Shown here in pieces: positions 11,150-20,493 of a stretch of DNA of 64,000 bases. Position 1 is the first letter of the stretch. Each line of letters opens with the position of its first letter. The translations under genes and the position numbers were made by a program. The notes under the pieces are model-generated. The model had not been told where the DNA came from and ran no database searches. It worked only from the letters and a program-made list of their open reading frames with translations. Source of the stretch: JAJVID01 sp050247435 (GTDB lineage: Bacteria > Acidobacteriota > Blastocatellia > RBC074); assembly GCA_050247435.1 (NCBI GenBank), contig JBFWUF010000007.1, positions 108,683 through 172,682 on the forward strand, given 5' to 3'.

Positions 11150-13183
11150 ATGAATCCCGAGGAATTTTGCAAGGCTCATCTGGGTCAGGATCCGGGCGGA
11201 ATCTTTGAGGTTCAAATCGAGCGCGTTTGGTCGTATCTGATCCGGCGCGAAGCAGGAGAGATGCGGCCAGGGGCTGACGATGTTTTCACCGCTTTTCACA
11301 AAAGCGGCCTCGTTCCTCAGTGGCTGATCCTGTCAATCCAACCATCTCTGGCCCAACCATCTCTGGCCCAACCATCTTTGGCGAATTGCCCGGCTGACGC
11401 CGCGTTGGCGACAGCTTACGGTTTGGCGGTCTGCTTCGCCGCCTGCATCTTCCCGCAGCGGACTCTGATGGAGATCACGCAACTTGATCTGCGGCTCACG
11501 GCATTCCTGGATTTTTATCAAAACTTGCAGGCCTTGCAGGAAAGCGGCGAGAGGGACGAGGAATTGACAGCGGCGATTTCGCAGCGATTTCTCAACTTTC
11601 CAAACCCGATGCAGCGGGAAGAGTTCGATGAACTCGCCGCCGAACTGTCAGCCGTCCCGGCGTTGTACCATCAGAATGAAGAGGAAGTCCGGGCGCGCAA
11701 GAACGGCGCCGCCCTCTACCTCGCCACTTGCTACCCGGAACAGATCGAGCGTATCCACGCCAGATGGTCAAATGAGCGCGAGGCTCTTCATTCAGTGACC
11801 AAAGATTTCTACCTTCCGCCCTCTTGCGTTGGCAAGAAGATTCGTTCGTTGGCCTCGCCGGAAGCCTTCAAGAAGGCCTCTTATCTCGAATATCTGGCGA
11901 GGCAATCGGCGCACAATCACATGCCCCCGGGGCTGAACGGAGCTGAAGAGCGACTGCAGGAGAAAGTCATCGAATTTTGGGAGACTCAGCGCAACAAGCT
12001 GATCTCCGGCTTCCCCTATTTCAGCTTTCAGTCGAATTTCGCCACCTGGTGGCGACAGGTTTTGAAGAACTGGGATTGGGAACCGTGGGAAGTGGAATGC
12101 GGGGTAGAATCGCTCCCTCAGGCGCCTGCGCCGCCGCCGGACGAAGATGAAGAAGAGACTTGGGAGGTCAACCTCACGACCTTGCGAGCCTGGCGCGAAG
12201 GCTACCGCTTCCTCCGATTGACCTTCACGCGCCTGAGGGCCGGCGAAGACCACGAAGAGTTGCGCCGAGCGCTCGACGAATTCTGGACGCATCGTCTCCT
12301 CACGGTTCTCGGCGGCGGCGCCGTCACGATGAAAGTTCAGGACATTGCGAAGAAGTTCGTGAACCTCGGCGGAAACATCATCAACAATCTGAGCCACCGC
12401 CTGCGCGCGCGCAATCAGGCGTATTCGCGGGCGCGCATCAAACGGCAAAGCAACAACGACATCTACCAGCGGCAACAGGAGTCCAGGAAGAAATGGGCCT
12501 GGAAGCGACCGCGTAAAAGCGAAGACTTTGACAAAGAGAAGGCCGCGACCTTCACTGTGGCTTCGCTGGCCCGCGCAACGCTTCCCGAATTCACGTTCCT
12601 CTGGGCCTTCACCGCGCAAGTTTTCCTGCGTCCGCGCGTTGACCGGCGGCATGCCGAGCAGTGGCGGTTCGACCGCTACGCGCGCGAATTGTGGCATTGG
12701 GTGACCGATCCGCTTTTCGCCGGCTTGATCGAGCACGGCGCGCGGTCGGGGCGACAAGTGGACGACATCGCCCGGCGCGCGATGCGGAGCGACGGGGCGT
12801 TTGGCGGGTTGGTGAGCGAATTGTTGAGCTTTCAGAGTGAAGACGGACTGGACGAATATTTGCGAAGGCGCGACCCGGCCAGATACGCGAAAGAAGAAAC
12901 AGCGGCGCGGCAATTGATCGCGCGGCTGATTGGGCCTGCCGGACTGTGCGCCTGCGGCGAGGAGGCGATGCAGCGGTGGAAAGCAATGATGGATCAAATC
13001 AATGGCGCGCATTGGATCATCCCGGTTTGGTACGTCACTTTCGTCGAGCGGATCGCCGATGACAACGCGTTGTTGGAGCGGCTGGTCGTGGACAAACCCG
13101 AGCGCGGGCCAGTGCTCAGGCTGGCGCAAGCGATGCGGGCGTGTGGCGCCACGTCGGCGCCTCGCGGAGGTGAGAGATCATGA
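11150..13183 (+). CDS. Large protein of unknown function, first gene of the central block
   Basis: A 677-aa soluble protein that I do not recognise. It is rich in Trp, Arg and Glu, with an acidic stretch APPPDEDEEETWE near residue 325 and a QPSLA pentapeptide repeated three times near residues 63-78. A segment around residues 285-310 (SFQSNFATWWRQVLKNW) faintly recalls the core of sigma-70 region 2, and one near 390-430 (QDIAKKF followed by INNLSHRLRARN) could be a helix-turn-helix. The next gene overlaps by ATGA and encodes a cysteine-motif protein like anti-sigma factors, so a divergent regulator pair is possible but unproven. The weak upstream ribosome site and first in-frame ATG set the start. 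Confidence 0.75.
   Translation: MNPEEFCKAHLGQDPGGIFEVQIERVWSYLIRREAGEMRPGADDVFTAFHKSGLVPQWLILSIQPSLAQPSLAQPSLANCPADAALATAYGLAVCFAACIFPQRTLMEITQLDLRLTAFLDFYQNLQALQESGERDEELTAAISQRFLNFPNPMQREEFDELAAELSAVPALYHQNEEEVRARKNGAALYLATCYPEQIERIHARWSNEREALHSVTKDFYLPPSCVGKKIRSLASPEAFKKASYLEYLARQSAHNHMPPGLNGAEERLQEKVIEFWETQRNKLISGFPYFSFQSNFATWWRQVLKNWDWEPWEVECGVESLPQAPAPPPDEDEEETWEVNLTTLRAWREGYRFLRLTFTRLRAGEDHEELRRALDEFWTHRLLTVLGGGAVTMKVQDIAKKFVNLGGNIINNLSHRLRARNQAYSRARIKRQSNNDIYQRQQESRKKWAWKRPRKSEDFDKEKAATFTVASLARATLPEFTFLWAFTAQVFLRPRVDRRHAEQWRFDRYARELWHWVTDPLFAGLIEHGARSGRQVDDIARRAMRSDGAFGGLVSELLSFQSEDGLDEYLRRRDPARYAKEETAARQLIARLIGPAGLCACGEEAMQRWKAMMDQINGAHWIIPVWYVTFVERIADDNALLERLVVDKPERGPVLRLAQAMRACGATSAPRGGERS
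11339..11383 (+). repeat. Three tandem 15-bp units inside the 677-aa gene
   Basis: Units CAACCATCTCTGGCC at 11339-11353 and 11354-11368 are identical; the third (11369-11383) is diverged. They encode the pentapeptide repeat QPSLA without breaking the frame, so copy number could change by slippage. Confidence 0.85.
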
Positions 13184-13977
13184 ACTCTGCTGAAGCGAAA
13201 AAGGTATTGGCCGCCTATCTGGCCGGGCAGCGCGTGGACGGCGAGGAGTTGCAACGCGCGTTCGCCGCGCTCGCCGGCGATCAAATGGGCCTGGGCGCGG
13301 TGGCCGAAGCGTTGACCAGCGATTCCCCGCCCGGCGATTGCGAGATGTTTCGCGGGCTTCTGGCGGAGTTCAGCGAGATGTCGCGCGCCGAACGCGAACG
13401 CGAAATGCCGGAGATGGCGGCGCATCTGGAAGCCTGCGCATCGTGCCGCCGGGATTATTGGGAGATCGCGCCGTTGTGGCGCGAAATTGAACAGGCGGCG
13501 CACGCCGCCAGCAAACAGTTGGCTGAAGGGATTCGCCTCGCGCTCAGCCGTGCGGGACGGTTGCTCGACGCGGGATTCGGGCCACCCGCTAAAGATTTCC
13601 AGCCCGTGATTGGAACGCTAGGGCCGGAGCCGGAAGAGACGCCGACGACAGACTCCGCCGCCATCCGCAAAGAATGGACGCTGCGCGACGAAGAGGCGAT
13701 GTGCGAGATTCGCCTCGTCCTGGATGGTTTGCCGAACGGGCAAGCGGCGCTGAGTTGCTCGCTGGAAGCGGATCAATTATCCACCGTCAATGTCTCAAGC
13801 GCTCAGATTGAAATCCGCGAAGCCCAAAGTGGACGGCGGATCGCGGTTGGCCCGCTGGCCAATTTCCAGCGTTTCACGCTCGAACCCGGTTCCTGTGTAA
13901 TCAAGCTGCGGGTCACGGGACAAAAGAAAAGTTACGCCTGGGAGATTCCGCTGGCGATAGAGGCTCCGGCCAACTGA
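13180..13977 (+). CDS. Zinc-finger (anti-sigma-like) protein with beta-rich C-terminus
   Basis: A 265-aa protein starting inside the stop of the previous gene (ATGA overlap), so translation is coupled. Residues about 85-110 contain HLEACASCRRDYWE, the His-x3-Cys-x2-Cys pattern of the zinc-finger domain found in anti-sigma factors (zf-HC2 type). No membrane helix is visible. The last 100 residues are predicted beta-rich with a pattern such as FTLEPGSCVIKLRV. In comparable gene pairs such a protein restrains the product encoded just upstream; that role is inferred. It precedes the 2095-aa fusion gene by 181 bases that hold a palindrome. Confidence 0.75.
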   Translation: MNSAEAKKVLAAYLAGQRVDGEELQRAFAALAGDQMGLGAVAEALTSDSPPGDCEMFRGLLAEFSEMSRAEREREMPEMAAHLEACASCRRDYWEIAPLWREIEQAAHAASKQLAEGIRLALSRAGRLLDAGFGPPAKDFQPVIGTLGPEPEETPTTDSAAIRKEWTLRDEEAMCEIRLVLDGLPNGQAALSCSLEADQLSTVNVSSAQIEIREAQSGRRIAVGPLANFQRFTLEPGSCVIKLRVTGQKKSYAWEIPLAIEAPAN

Positions 13978-14009
13978 TCCGCGAATCGTAACTGCTCAGC
14001 AGGGTAGAC

Positions 14010-14109
14010 AAGAGGATTACGGAACAAACGGAAAAGACGGAACAAACAGAAACAAACCCATGAAACTTTCCGTCCCTTCCGTTTTTTCCGTTTGTTCCGT
14101 AATCCTCTT
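14010..14109. repeat. Near-perfect 33-bp inverted repeat before the fusion gene
   Basis: Left arm 14010-14042 and right arm 14077-14109 match over 33 bases with one mismatch around a 34-base centre. The arms are built of GGAACAAACGGAA-type words. Similarity continues outward with gaps to about 13991 and 14125. There is no T tract after the stem, so this is more likely a mobile palindromic element or cruciform site than a terminator. Confidence 0.9.
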
Positions 14110-14158
14110 CGCCCCTCCTGAGTAGATGCTTGTTATTAGCCATTATCGGAGGATTGCC

Positions 14159-17100
14159 ATGCCTGCCATTCATCAAAAAATCGCGCCGGGAACGTTGCTA
14201 AAGGATCGGTACCTGATCGCCAGCCAATTGGGGAGCGGCGGCGGCGGCGAGGTCTTTCTGGCGCAGGACAAGAACCTGGTTGACCGTAACGTCGTGATCA
14301 AAGTGTTAAAGGTCGAAGCGGTGAGCCAGGACCCGCACGACGCGAAATGGGTCAGACGGCAATTCCGCGACGAGATCGCGGCGCTCAGCCGCGTTGATCA
14401 TCCCAACGTCGTGGACGTGATTGATGTCGGCGAAACCGAAGGTGGACAGCTCTACCTGGTGATGCAATACGTGGACGGGAGCAATCTGCGTTTGCAGATC
14501 GGCGCTAAAGGCATGCATCTGCCGCGCGTCGCGCACATCATCCGGCAGGTCGGACGCGCGCTGAGCGCCGCGCACGACAAGGGCATCGTGCATTGCGATC
14601 TCAAACCCGAAAACATCATGCTGCAACATCCGGGCGACGCCAAAGAGATGGTCAAGCTGATTGATTTCGGCGTGGCCAAAGTCGCCAACTCCGAGACGCT
14701 GACCAGCATGATCTCCCGCGACTTCGCCGGGCGCGGCACCTGGCAGTACATGTCCCCCGAGCAATTGAGCGGAGGCAGGTTCGATGAACTCAGCGACATT
14801 TACGCGATGGGTGTCGTCGCTTACGAGATGGTCACCGGGCGGCGGCCTTTCGATGTCAACAATCCGGTGCATCTCGCGCGCATGCAGGAGCGCGGGATCA
14901 AAGTGACGCCGAAAGACCTGCGGTACGACCTGCCCGATGAAGCGGAGCAGGCGATCCTGCAGGCGCTGTCTCTCAACCCGCGCGACCGCTATCAGTTCGC
15001 TCACGATTTCGGCGAGGAATTGTCCAACGCGATTGGCGGCGAAGCGGCCAAACAACTACAGGAGGATCAAGGGCGATACAGCACGCAGCGTGGCGACCAG
15101 TACGGCACGCGCCATCTCGGTCACGAAGCGACGGCCTCATCCCAGGCGGGCGGCGCTTCCGGCGCGCGGCGTGGCGCGCCTTCGGAGCGGGAGACCGCCG
15201 ATCTGGAGCTGGCGCACGTGCTCTACCTGAATCTGATCAGCGCGGCTCGCGCGCCGATTGACGAACAGGTCGCGCAGCGCGCGCGGTTCGAACAGATTGT
15301 CCGCAACACCCGAAGTTTCAAACAGGCGCAAACGACCGGCGAATTGATCGTGCGGCAAGCCGGAGCCAACCTCGCGCTGGTCTTCAGCAGCCGCCGCCCC
15401 GACGCGCCGATACGTTGCGCGCTGGAGATCGCCGAATCGCTGCGCGGCCAATCTGGCGCCATCTGGCGGATGGGCATTCACAGTGGGATGATCCTCGCCG
15501 TCCGCGACATCAACGACAACCAGGACGTGGTTGGAAGCGGAATCTACATCGCCGAGCGCGTGATGGATTGCGGCGACGCGGGCCACATTCTGGTTTCGAA
15601 GACGGTCTACGATCCGCTCAGCGAGATGGGAACCAAAGAGGCCGCCCGCTGGGTTTCATCGCTCAACGACCTCGGCGAGCACGAAGTCGAGGCGGACGCG
15701 CGCGTCCATCTCTACAACTTCCACGATGGCGCGTACGGCAATCCGGAACTGCCGAAGAAATTGCGCCCCGCGCCAGAGACTCCTCCGGAGACAGAGGAGC
15801 AGCCCGGCAAGACTCTGCCGAAGATTCTGACGCAAATTCTCAGCGTCTCGACGCTGCGTTTGCGCGACAGGCCGGAAGGCTTGCTCTACAAACCCGGACT
15901 CGTCGGCGACATTTCGTTGAAGCCGCTCTCGGTGGATGTCAATCCGCGAACGCTGCGCTCGCGGATTCAGGATGTGCAGCGGGCGATCAACGATCTGATT
16001 GACCGCGCGCTGAGGGGCGAGCCGCGCGGCGACAACCGGCTCGACGAGGTTTCACACGCGCTGGCGCGATGCGTCCTGCCGGAGAAAGGCTTCGCCAGCG
16101 TGATCGCGCCCGGCCTGCACCCGCAGTTCGACATCTTCCTCGACGACGCGGCGGAAATCCCGTGGGAGGCGCTCGAAGAACGCTACTCGCGCTGCCCTCA
16201 ATGCCACAAAGTAGCGTTCGAGCAATCTTTCTGTGACAAGGACGGCGCGCTGATGGAGCGCGTGGTCGGCAAGCTTGCGCTGAATTATCACCTGACACAC
16301 CTGGTGCGCGGCCAGAGCCGGCCAAGCGGCGAAGGCAAACGCTTTCTCTTCATCGTTGATCCGGCGGGCGACCTGCGGCTGCCCGACGCGCGACGCGACC
16401 CGCACAACGTCCGCGCCCGCCACGCCGACGAAATCTGCGAGATGATCGAGCAACGCGGCTATCAAACCGTGTGGCTCGCGGGATCGAACGCCAATCGGGA
16501 CAACGTGCTGACCGCATTGGCGGATCGTGAATTGATCGGCGTTTACTACTTCGGCCACGGTTATTACGACCGCGCGACCGGAGACTGCGGTTTGCGTCTG
16601 GCCGACGAAGAACTCTCAGCCGACGAGATCGAGAAGGAGGCCGCGCCCGTGGCGCGGTTCGTCTTCCTCAACGCGTGTGAAGCGGCGGCGGGGCGCAGCC
16701 CCGATTTGGACAACCGTCCGGGCAACGTCGCCAATGCCTTCGCGCAAGGCAGCCTGAATCGCGTTGTGATTGCCCCGATGTGGCCCGTGATTGACACGCA
16801 AGCCGCCGAAGCCGCCACGGAGTTTTTCAAACTACTGCTGGACGGCGCATCGGTCGGCGAAGCGCTGGGCGAGGTTCGCAAACGAAGCTTCGATCTTTAT
16901 CAACAAGGCGACGCTCATCTTCTCTGGCTGATCTATCGTCTTTTGGGTGATCCGAACAGATCGCTCGTTGCGCAGCGCGTGGCCAATACTTCCAGAATGC
17001 CCGATGCGGAGCCTGTCACGATTGAAGATCAAGCCCACGGGGACACCGAAGCGGCAACCGAAGAGGAGACCGAACCGCTCTTTGTCAGCCGCGTTTTCGA

Positions 17101-20100
17101 CTCTGACGGCCAATTCAACCGCGAGTTGATGTCGTTTGCGATTGACGAAGTGTTGCTGCGCGCGGCCAAGCGCCGCAATGTGCAGGGCCGCAAAGCCGTC
17201 ACTATCGCGGACTTCATCGCCGGTCTGACGCGGAAAGGCGACCTGACGCGATTCGCGCTGCGCGAGCGGGGACTCAAGCCGGACGAGCTTTACGACAAGA
17301 TCGGCGAGTACGTCGAATATGAATTTGAACAGAATGCCAGGGCCGAGGCCGAAACCAAAACCATCAATCTGAATCCGAACAATCTGGATGAAGAAGAAAT
17401 CCGCGAATTGTTCTCGATGTGGAACGTCAGCGCGCGTAGAGAGTTCGATCCGAAGTTGATTGAAATTCTGGAGAGAGCCGACGAGAACGCGCTGCGTCGC
17501 GAAACGCGCCCGGACGACCGGCGCATCTCGGAGCAGGATATGATCGAAGCTCTGCTGGCGGCTGGCGCGTGGGCGTCGCTCCGGGAGATCGGATTGCCCG
17601 CGGCGGATGAAATCGAGCAGTCACTGGCGCGTCGCGGAGAATTCGGGATTGACGAGAATGGATGGATTCCGATTTCGCCCACGGTGTTTGACGACAAGGC
17701 GCGGAAGCTGATCAACGACATTCACGTCCTGGCGCAACAACGCGGCGTCTTCCCCATCACCAACCGTCTTGTGCTTGCGGCGCTGCTAACCGAAGAAACC
17801 GGCTTCGCCGCGCGCGTCTGCCGTCACGCCGGCGTGGATTCCGAACTGCTCTGCGCTTTGGTGATCGCGACAATCGCCGCTGAAACTCCCGAAGACGAGC
17901 AGGCAGTCGCGACGCTTTCGTTCGGCCTGAGCCTGGAAGCCTGCGAACGCATCCTGCTGCCGGTGATCGAAACAGCCAGGCGGCTCGCGCCGGAAGGACA
18001 ACTCGTGGGCGAAAAAGAGTTGTTCAGGGCTTTTTGCGAGAAGGCCGATCCGGGTTTCAAGAATATGCTCAAGGCGCCGCTCGGTGTCGAAAGCCCGGAA
18101 ACGCTCAAAGCGGATTTGGACGCGCTGAAAAGCATTGATCCGGATGAAGAACCACCGCCACCGCTGAAGTACCGGTTTGAGACGGACGCTTGGCAGGCGC
18201 TGCTCGAAGCTGAGAACCTGGCCCGGCTGCAAGGCTGGGAGCAGATCAGAACGCCGCATCTGTTCGCCGCGATGATCGGCGATGGATCAACTCAGACGGC
18301 TCAGGTTTTGCGCGGCAAACAGTTCGACCCGGAACAGGTCAAACAGCTTGCGCTCTCGGTCGTCTCTACGCGGCCCCCGCTTGACGCGCTGCCCGCCAGC
18401 GAATCGCGTGTTCCGAACCTCGGAGACAACGCGGCGCAAGTCATCAATCGCGCTCTGCGGATGGCCAATCAGGAAAATCGCCGAGTGACCGAACGCGACC
18501 TGCTTGCCGCGTTCTTCGCCGACGGCGGCGGCGTGATCGGCGAGTTGTTGCAACAGATTGAAATCGCCGTCCCGCTCGGCGCGGATGGTTCGATGAACGC
18601 TCGTCAGGGTCTGGCCTCAAGGTCGGCGCTCGAAAGCTTCGGCGAGGATTTGACCGAGAAAGCCAGACGCGGCTTGTTGCCGCAGATCGCCGGACGCGAT
18701 CACGAAATCGAGACGGCGATGCAGACGCTGACGCTGATGGAAAACGCCAATCCGCTGCTGGTCGGCGAAGCGGGCGTGGGTAAAACCGCGATTGTCGAGG
18801 GGTTGGCGCAGCGCATCGCCAGCGGAGCTTGCCCGAAGAAGCTGCAATCAATGCGCGTCATCGAATTGTCAGCCGGCGCGCTGGTGGCCAACACTCGATT
18901 GCGCGGCGAATTCGAGCAGCGCGTCCGCGACGTGCTCGAAGAGGCGCGAGAAAACGTGATCCTCTTCATTGACGAGATTCACACCATCGTCGGCGCCGGT
19001 TCGGCTGAAGGCAGCGGGCCGGACGCGGGCAACATGCTCAAGACTGCGCTGGCGCGCGGCGAAATCCGATTGATCGGCGCGACCACGCACGCCGAATACA
19101 AACGCACGATTGCCCGCGACAAAGCTCTCTCGCGCCGCTTCCAGGCGCAGATGATCAGCCCGCCCTCGCGCGAAGCAACCATCCAGGCGCTCTCGGCCCG
19201 GCAGGAAGCGCTCGAACAACATCACGACGTGCGCATCAGCAAAGCCGCCAGGATCGCCGCCGTTGATCTTTCGGGCCGCTACATCGTGGACAAGCAGTGG
19301 CCGGCCAAAGCGCGCGACACGCTCGAACGCGCCTGCGTGCTGGCCGCTTCCAAACGCGCGCGGCGCAAGACCGCCGGCCCCGTCACGGTGACCGCCGCCC
19401 ACGTGGCCGAAGTCGTCGCGCGGCAAACGGGCCTGCCGGTTGAACGTGTTTCGACCAGCGACCTGAGCGCGCTCACCACGCTCGAAGACCGCCTCAATCT
19501 GCGGATCAAGGGTCAGCAACACGCCGTGCGAACTGTGGCCGACGCCATCCGTCGCGGGCGACAAGGTTTGGCTGACAAAAACCGCCCCTGGGGCGCATTC
19601 CTTTTCATCGGCCCGCCCGGCCTCGGCAAAACGGAACTGGCCAAGGCGCTGGCCGAAGAAGTTTTCGGTGGAGGCGATGGCCCCGATGGCCTGGCTGGCC
19701 CGGATGGCCAAGCTGGTTTGATCCGTTTCGACATGGGCGACTTCACCGAGCCGCATTCGGTGGCCAAGCTGGTCGGCGCGCCTCCGGGTTACGTCGGCTA
19801 CGATCAGGGCGCGCCGCTGGTCGAGCGTTTGCGCACGCATCCCTACTCGCTGCTGCTGTTCGACGAGATCGAGCACGCGCACGAAAACGTCCTGGCCGTG
19901 CTGCTGCGATTGCTCGCTGAAGGCACACTCACCGACAGTGACGGCAATCTGGCTGACGCCCGCAATTCGATCATCATCTTCACCTCGAACCTGCTCGGCG
20001 CCGAACAGAAAATGCGCCGCCCCGGCTTCGCCTCCGATTCACCCGCGCCGCAACCGGCATCGGCGCAAGGCGACCTGCGCTCGCTGGTCGAGCGCCATCT

Positions 20101-20446
20101 GCCAGCCAAACTGATTGACCGCCTCGACGGGATCATCCGCTTCAACACGCTGACGGCGGACGACCTGATTGAGATCGCCGAACAAAAACTCAACGAGGTG
20201 AAGAGCCGCGTCTCTGCGCTTTATGGCGTGTCGGTGGAAGTCGCTCCCGAAGTCCTGCCCTGGCTGGCCGCGAAAGTGGCTGCTGAAGGCTCCGGCGCGC
20301 GAGCCGTCGGACGCGCCGTGGACGACGAAATCGGCAATCCGCTCGCCGCGTTCCTGGGCTTCGAACAGACGGCGAGCCGTGGAAGGGTCAGAGTTGTCGT
20401 GACCGATGACGCGATTCAGATCGAAGCGTCGGCTGAGGGTTCATGA
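14159..20446 (+). CDS. Ser/Thr kinase - pseudo-cyclase - CHAT protease - Clp-N repeats - double AAA+ ClpA/B fusion
   Basis: A single 2095-aa polypeptide joining parts normally separate. Residues 14-285 form a Hanks-type kinase with a non-RD catalytic loop (VHCDLKPEN near 143) and IDFGVAK. Residues about 347-520 resemble a class III cyclase, but the metal-binding aspartate is lost (QAGANLALVF), so it should be inactive. A CHAT caspase-like domain covers about 720-930 with dyad His800 (FGHGYY) and Cys840 (NACEAA). Residues about 980-1480 hold roughly five degenerate Clp-N-like helical modules. Two AAA+ domains follow, with Walker A at 1536-1543 (GEAGVGKT) and 1818-1825 (GPPGLGKT) and Walker B motifs FIDEIH and LFDEIE. 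No ClpB middle coiled coil is apparent between the rings, so the engine is nearer ClpA/ClpC. CGGAGGA six bases upstream fixes the ATG at 14159. Domains are clear; their joint action is inferred. Confidence 0.93.
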   Translation: MPAIHQKIAPGTLLKDRYLIASQLGSGGGGEVFLAQDKNLVDRNVVIKVLKVEAVSQDPHDAKWVRRQFRDEIAALSRVDHPNVVDVIDVGETEGGQLYLVMQYVDGSNLRLQIGAKGMHLPRVAHIIRQVGRALSAAHDKGIVHCDLKPENIMLQHPGDAKEMVKLIDFGVAKVANSETLTSMISRDFAGRGTWQYMSPEQLSGGRFDELSDIYAMGVVAYEMVTGRRPFDVNNPVHLARMQERGIKVTPKDLRYDLPDEAEQAILQALSLNPRDRYQFAHDFGEELSNAIGGEAAKQLQEDQGRYSTQRGDQYGTRHLGHEATASSQAGGASGARRGAPSERETADLELAHVLYLNLISAARAPIDEQVAQRARFEQIVRNTRSFKQAQTTGELIVRQAGANLALVFSSRRPDAPIRCALEIAESLRGQSGAIWRMGIHSGMILAVRDINDNQDVVGSGIYIAERVMDCGDAGHILVSKTVYDPLSEMGTKEAARWVSSLNDLGEHEVEADARVHLYNFHDGAYGNPELPKKLRPAPETPPETEEQPGKTLPKILTQILSVSTLRLRDRPEGLLYKPGLVGDISLKPLSVDVNPRTLRSRIQDVQRAINDLIDRALRGEPRGDNRLDEVSHALARCVLPEKGFASVIAPGLHPQFDIFLDDAAEIPWEALEERYSRCPQCHKVAFEQSFCDKDGALMERVVGKLALNYHLTHLVRGQSRPSGEGKRFLFIVDPAGDLRLPDARRDPHNVRARHADEICEMIEQRGYQTVWLAGSNANRDNVLTALADRELIGVYYFGHGYYDRATGDCGLRLADEELSADEIEKEAAPVARFVFLNACEAAAGRSPDLDNRPGNVANAFAQGSLNRVVIAPMWPVIDTQAAEAATEFFKLLLDGASVGEALGEVRKRSFDLYQQGDAHLLWLIYRLLGDPNRSLVAQRVANTSRMPDAEPVTIEDQAHGDTEAATEEETEPLFVSRVFDSDGQFNRELMSFAIDEVLLRAAKRRNVQGRKAVTIADFIAGLTRKGDLTRFALRERGLKPDELYDKIGEYVEYEFEQNARAEAETKTINLNPNNLDEEEIRELFSMWNVSARREFDPKLIEILERADENALRRETRPDDRRISEQDMIEALLAAGAWASLREIGLPAADEIEQSLARRGEFGIDENGWIPISPTVFDDKARKLINDIHVLAQQRGVFPITNRLVLAALLTEETGFAARVCRHAGVDSELLCALVIATIAAETPEDEQAVATLSFGLSLEACERILLPVIETARRLAPEGQLVGEKELFRAFCEKADPGFKNMLKAPLGVESPETLKADLDALKSIDPDEEPPPPLKYRFETDAWQALLEAENLARLQGWEQIRTPHLFAAMIGDGSTQTAQVLRGKQFDPEQVKQLALSVVSTRPPLDALPASESRVPNLGDNAAQVINRALRMANQENRRVTERDLLAAFFADGGGVIGELLQQIEIAVPLGADGSMNARQGLASRSALESFGEDLTEKARRGLLPQIAGRDHEIETAMQTLTLMENANPLLVGEAGVGKTAIVEGLAQRIASGACPKKLQSMRVIELSAGALVANTRLRGEFEQRVRDVLEEARENVILFIDEIHTIVGAGSAEGSGPDAGNMLKTALARGEIRLIGATTHAEYKRTIARDKALSRRFQAQMISPPSREATIQALSARQEALEQHHDVRISKAARIAAVDLSGRYIVDKQWPAKARDTLERACVLAASKRARRKTAGPVTVTAAHVAEVVARQTGLPVERVSTSDLSALTTLEDRLNLRIKGQQHAVRTVADAIRRGRQGLADKNRPWGAFLFIGPPGLGKTELAKALAEEVFGGGDGPDGLAGPDGQAGLIRFDMGDFTEPHSVAKLVGAPPGYVGYDQGAPLVERLRTHPYSLLLFDEIEHAHENVLAVLLRLLAEGTLTDSDGNLADARNSIIIFTSNLLGAEQKMRRPGFASDSPAPQPASAQGDLRSLVERHLPAKLIDRLDGIIRFNTLTADDLIEIAEQKLNEVKSRVSALYGVSVEVAPEVLPWLAAKVAAEGSGARAVGRAVDDEIGNPLAAFLGFEQTASRGRVRVVVTDDAIQIEASAEGS

Positions 20447-20493
20447 TCGGTAAACAAAATTCGTGAACAACGAAGCATAGAAAAGGGGCAACC

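Noticed and set aside
11792..13129. A 445-aa open frame on the minus strand opposite the 677-aa gene
   Set aside because: Composition is Arg/Pro/His-rich and family-free, there is no ribosome site, and it mirrors a well-supported plus-strand gene. High GC creates such shadows; similar ones at 14306-15055, 25139-26362, 27125-28348 and 32210-33433 were dropped for the same reason.
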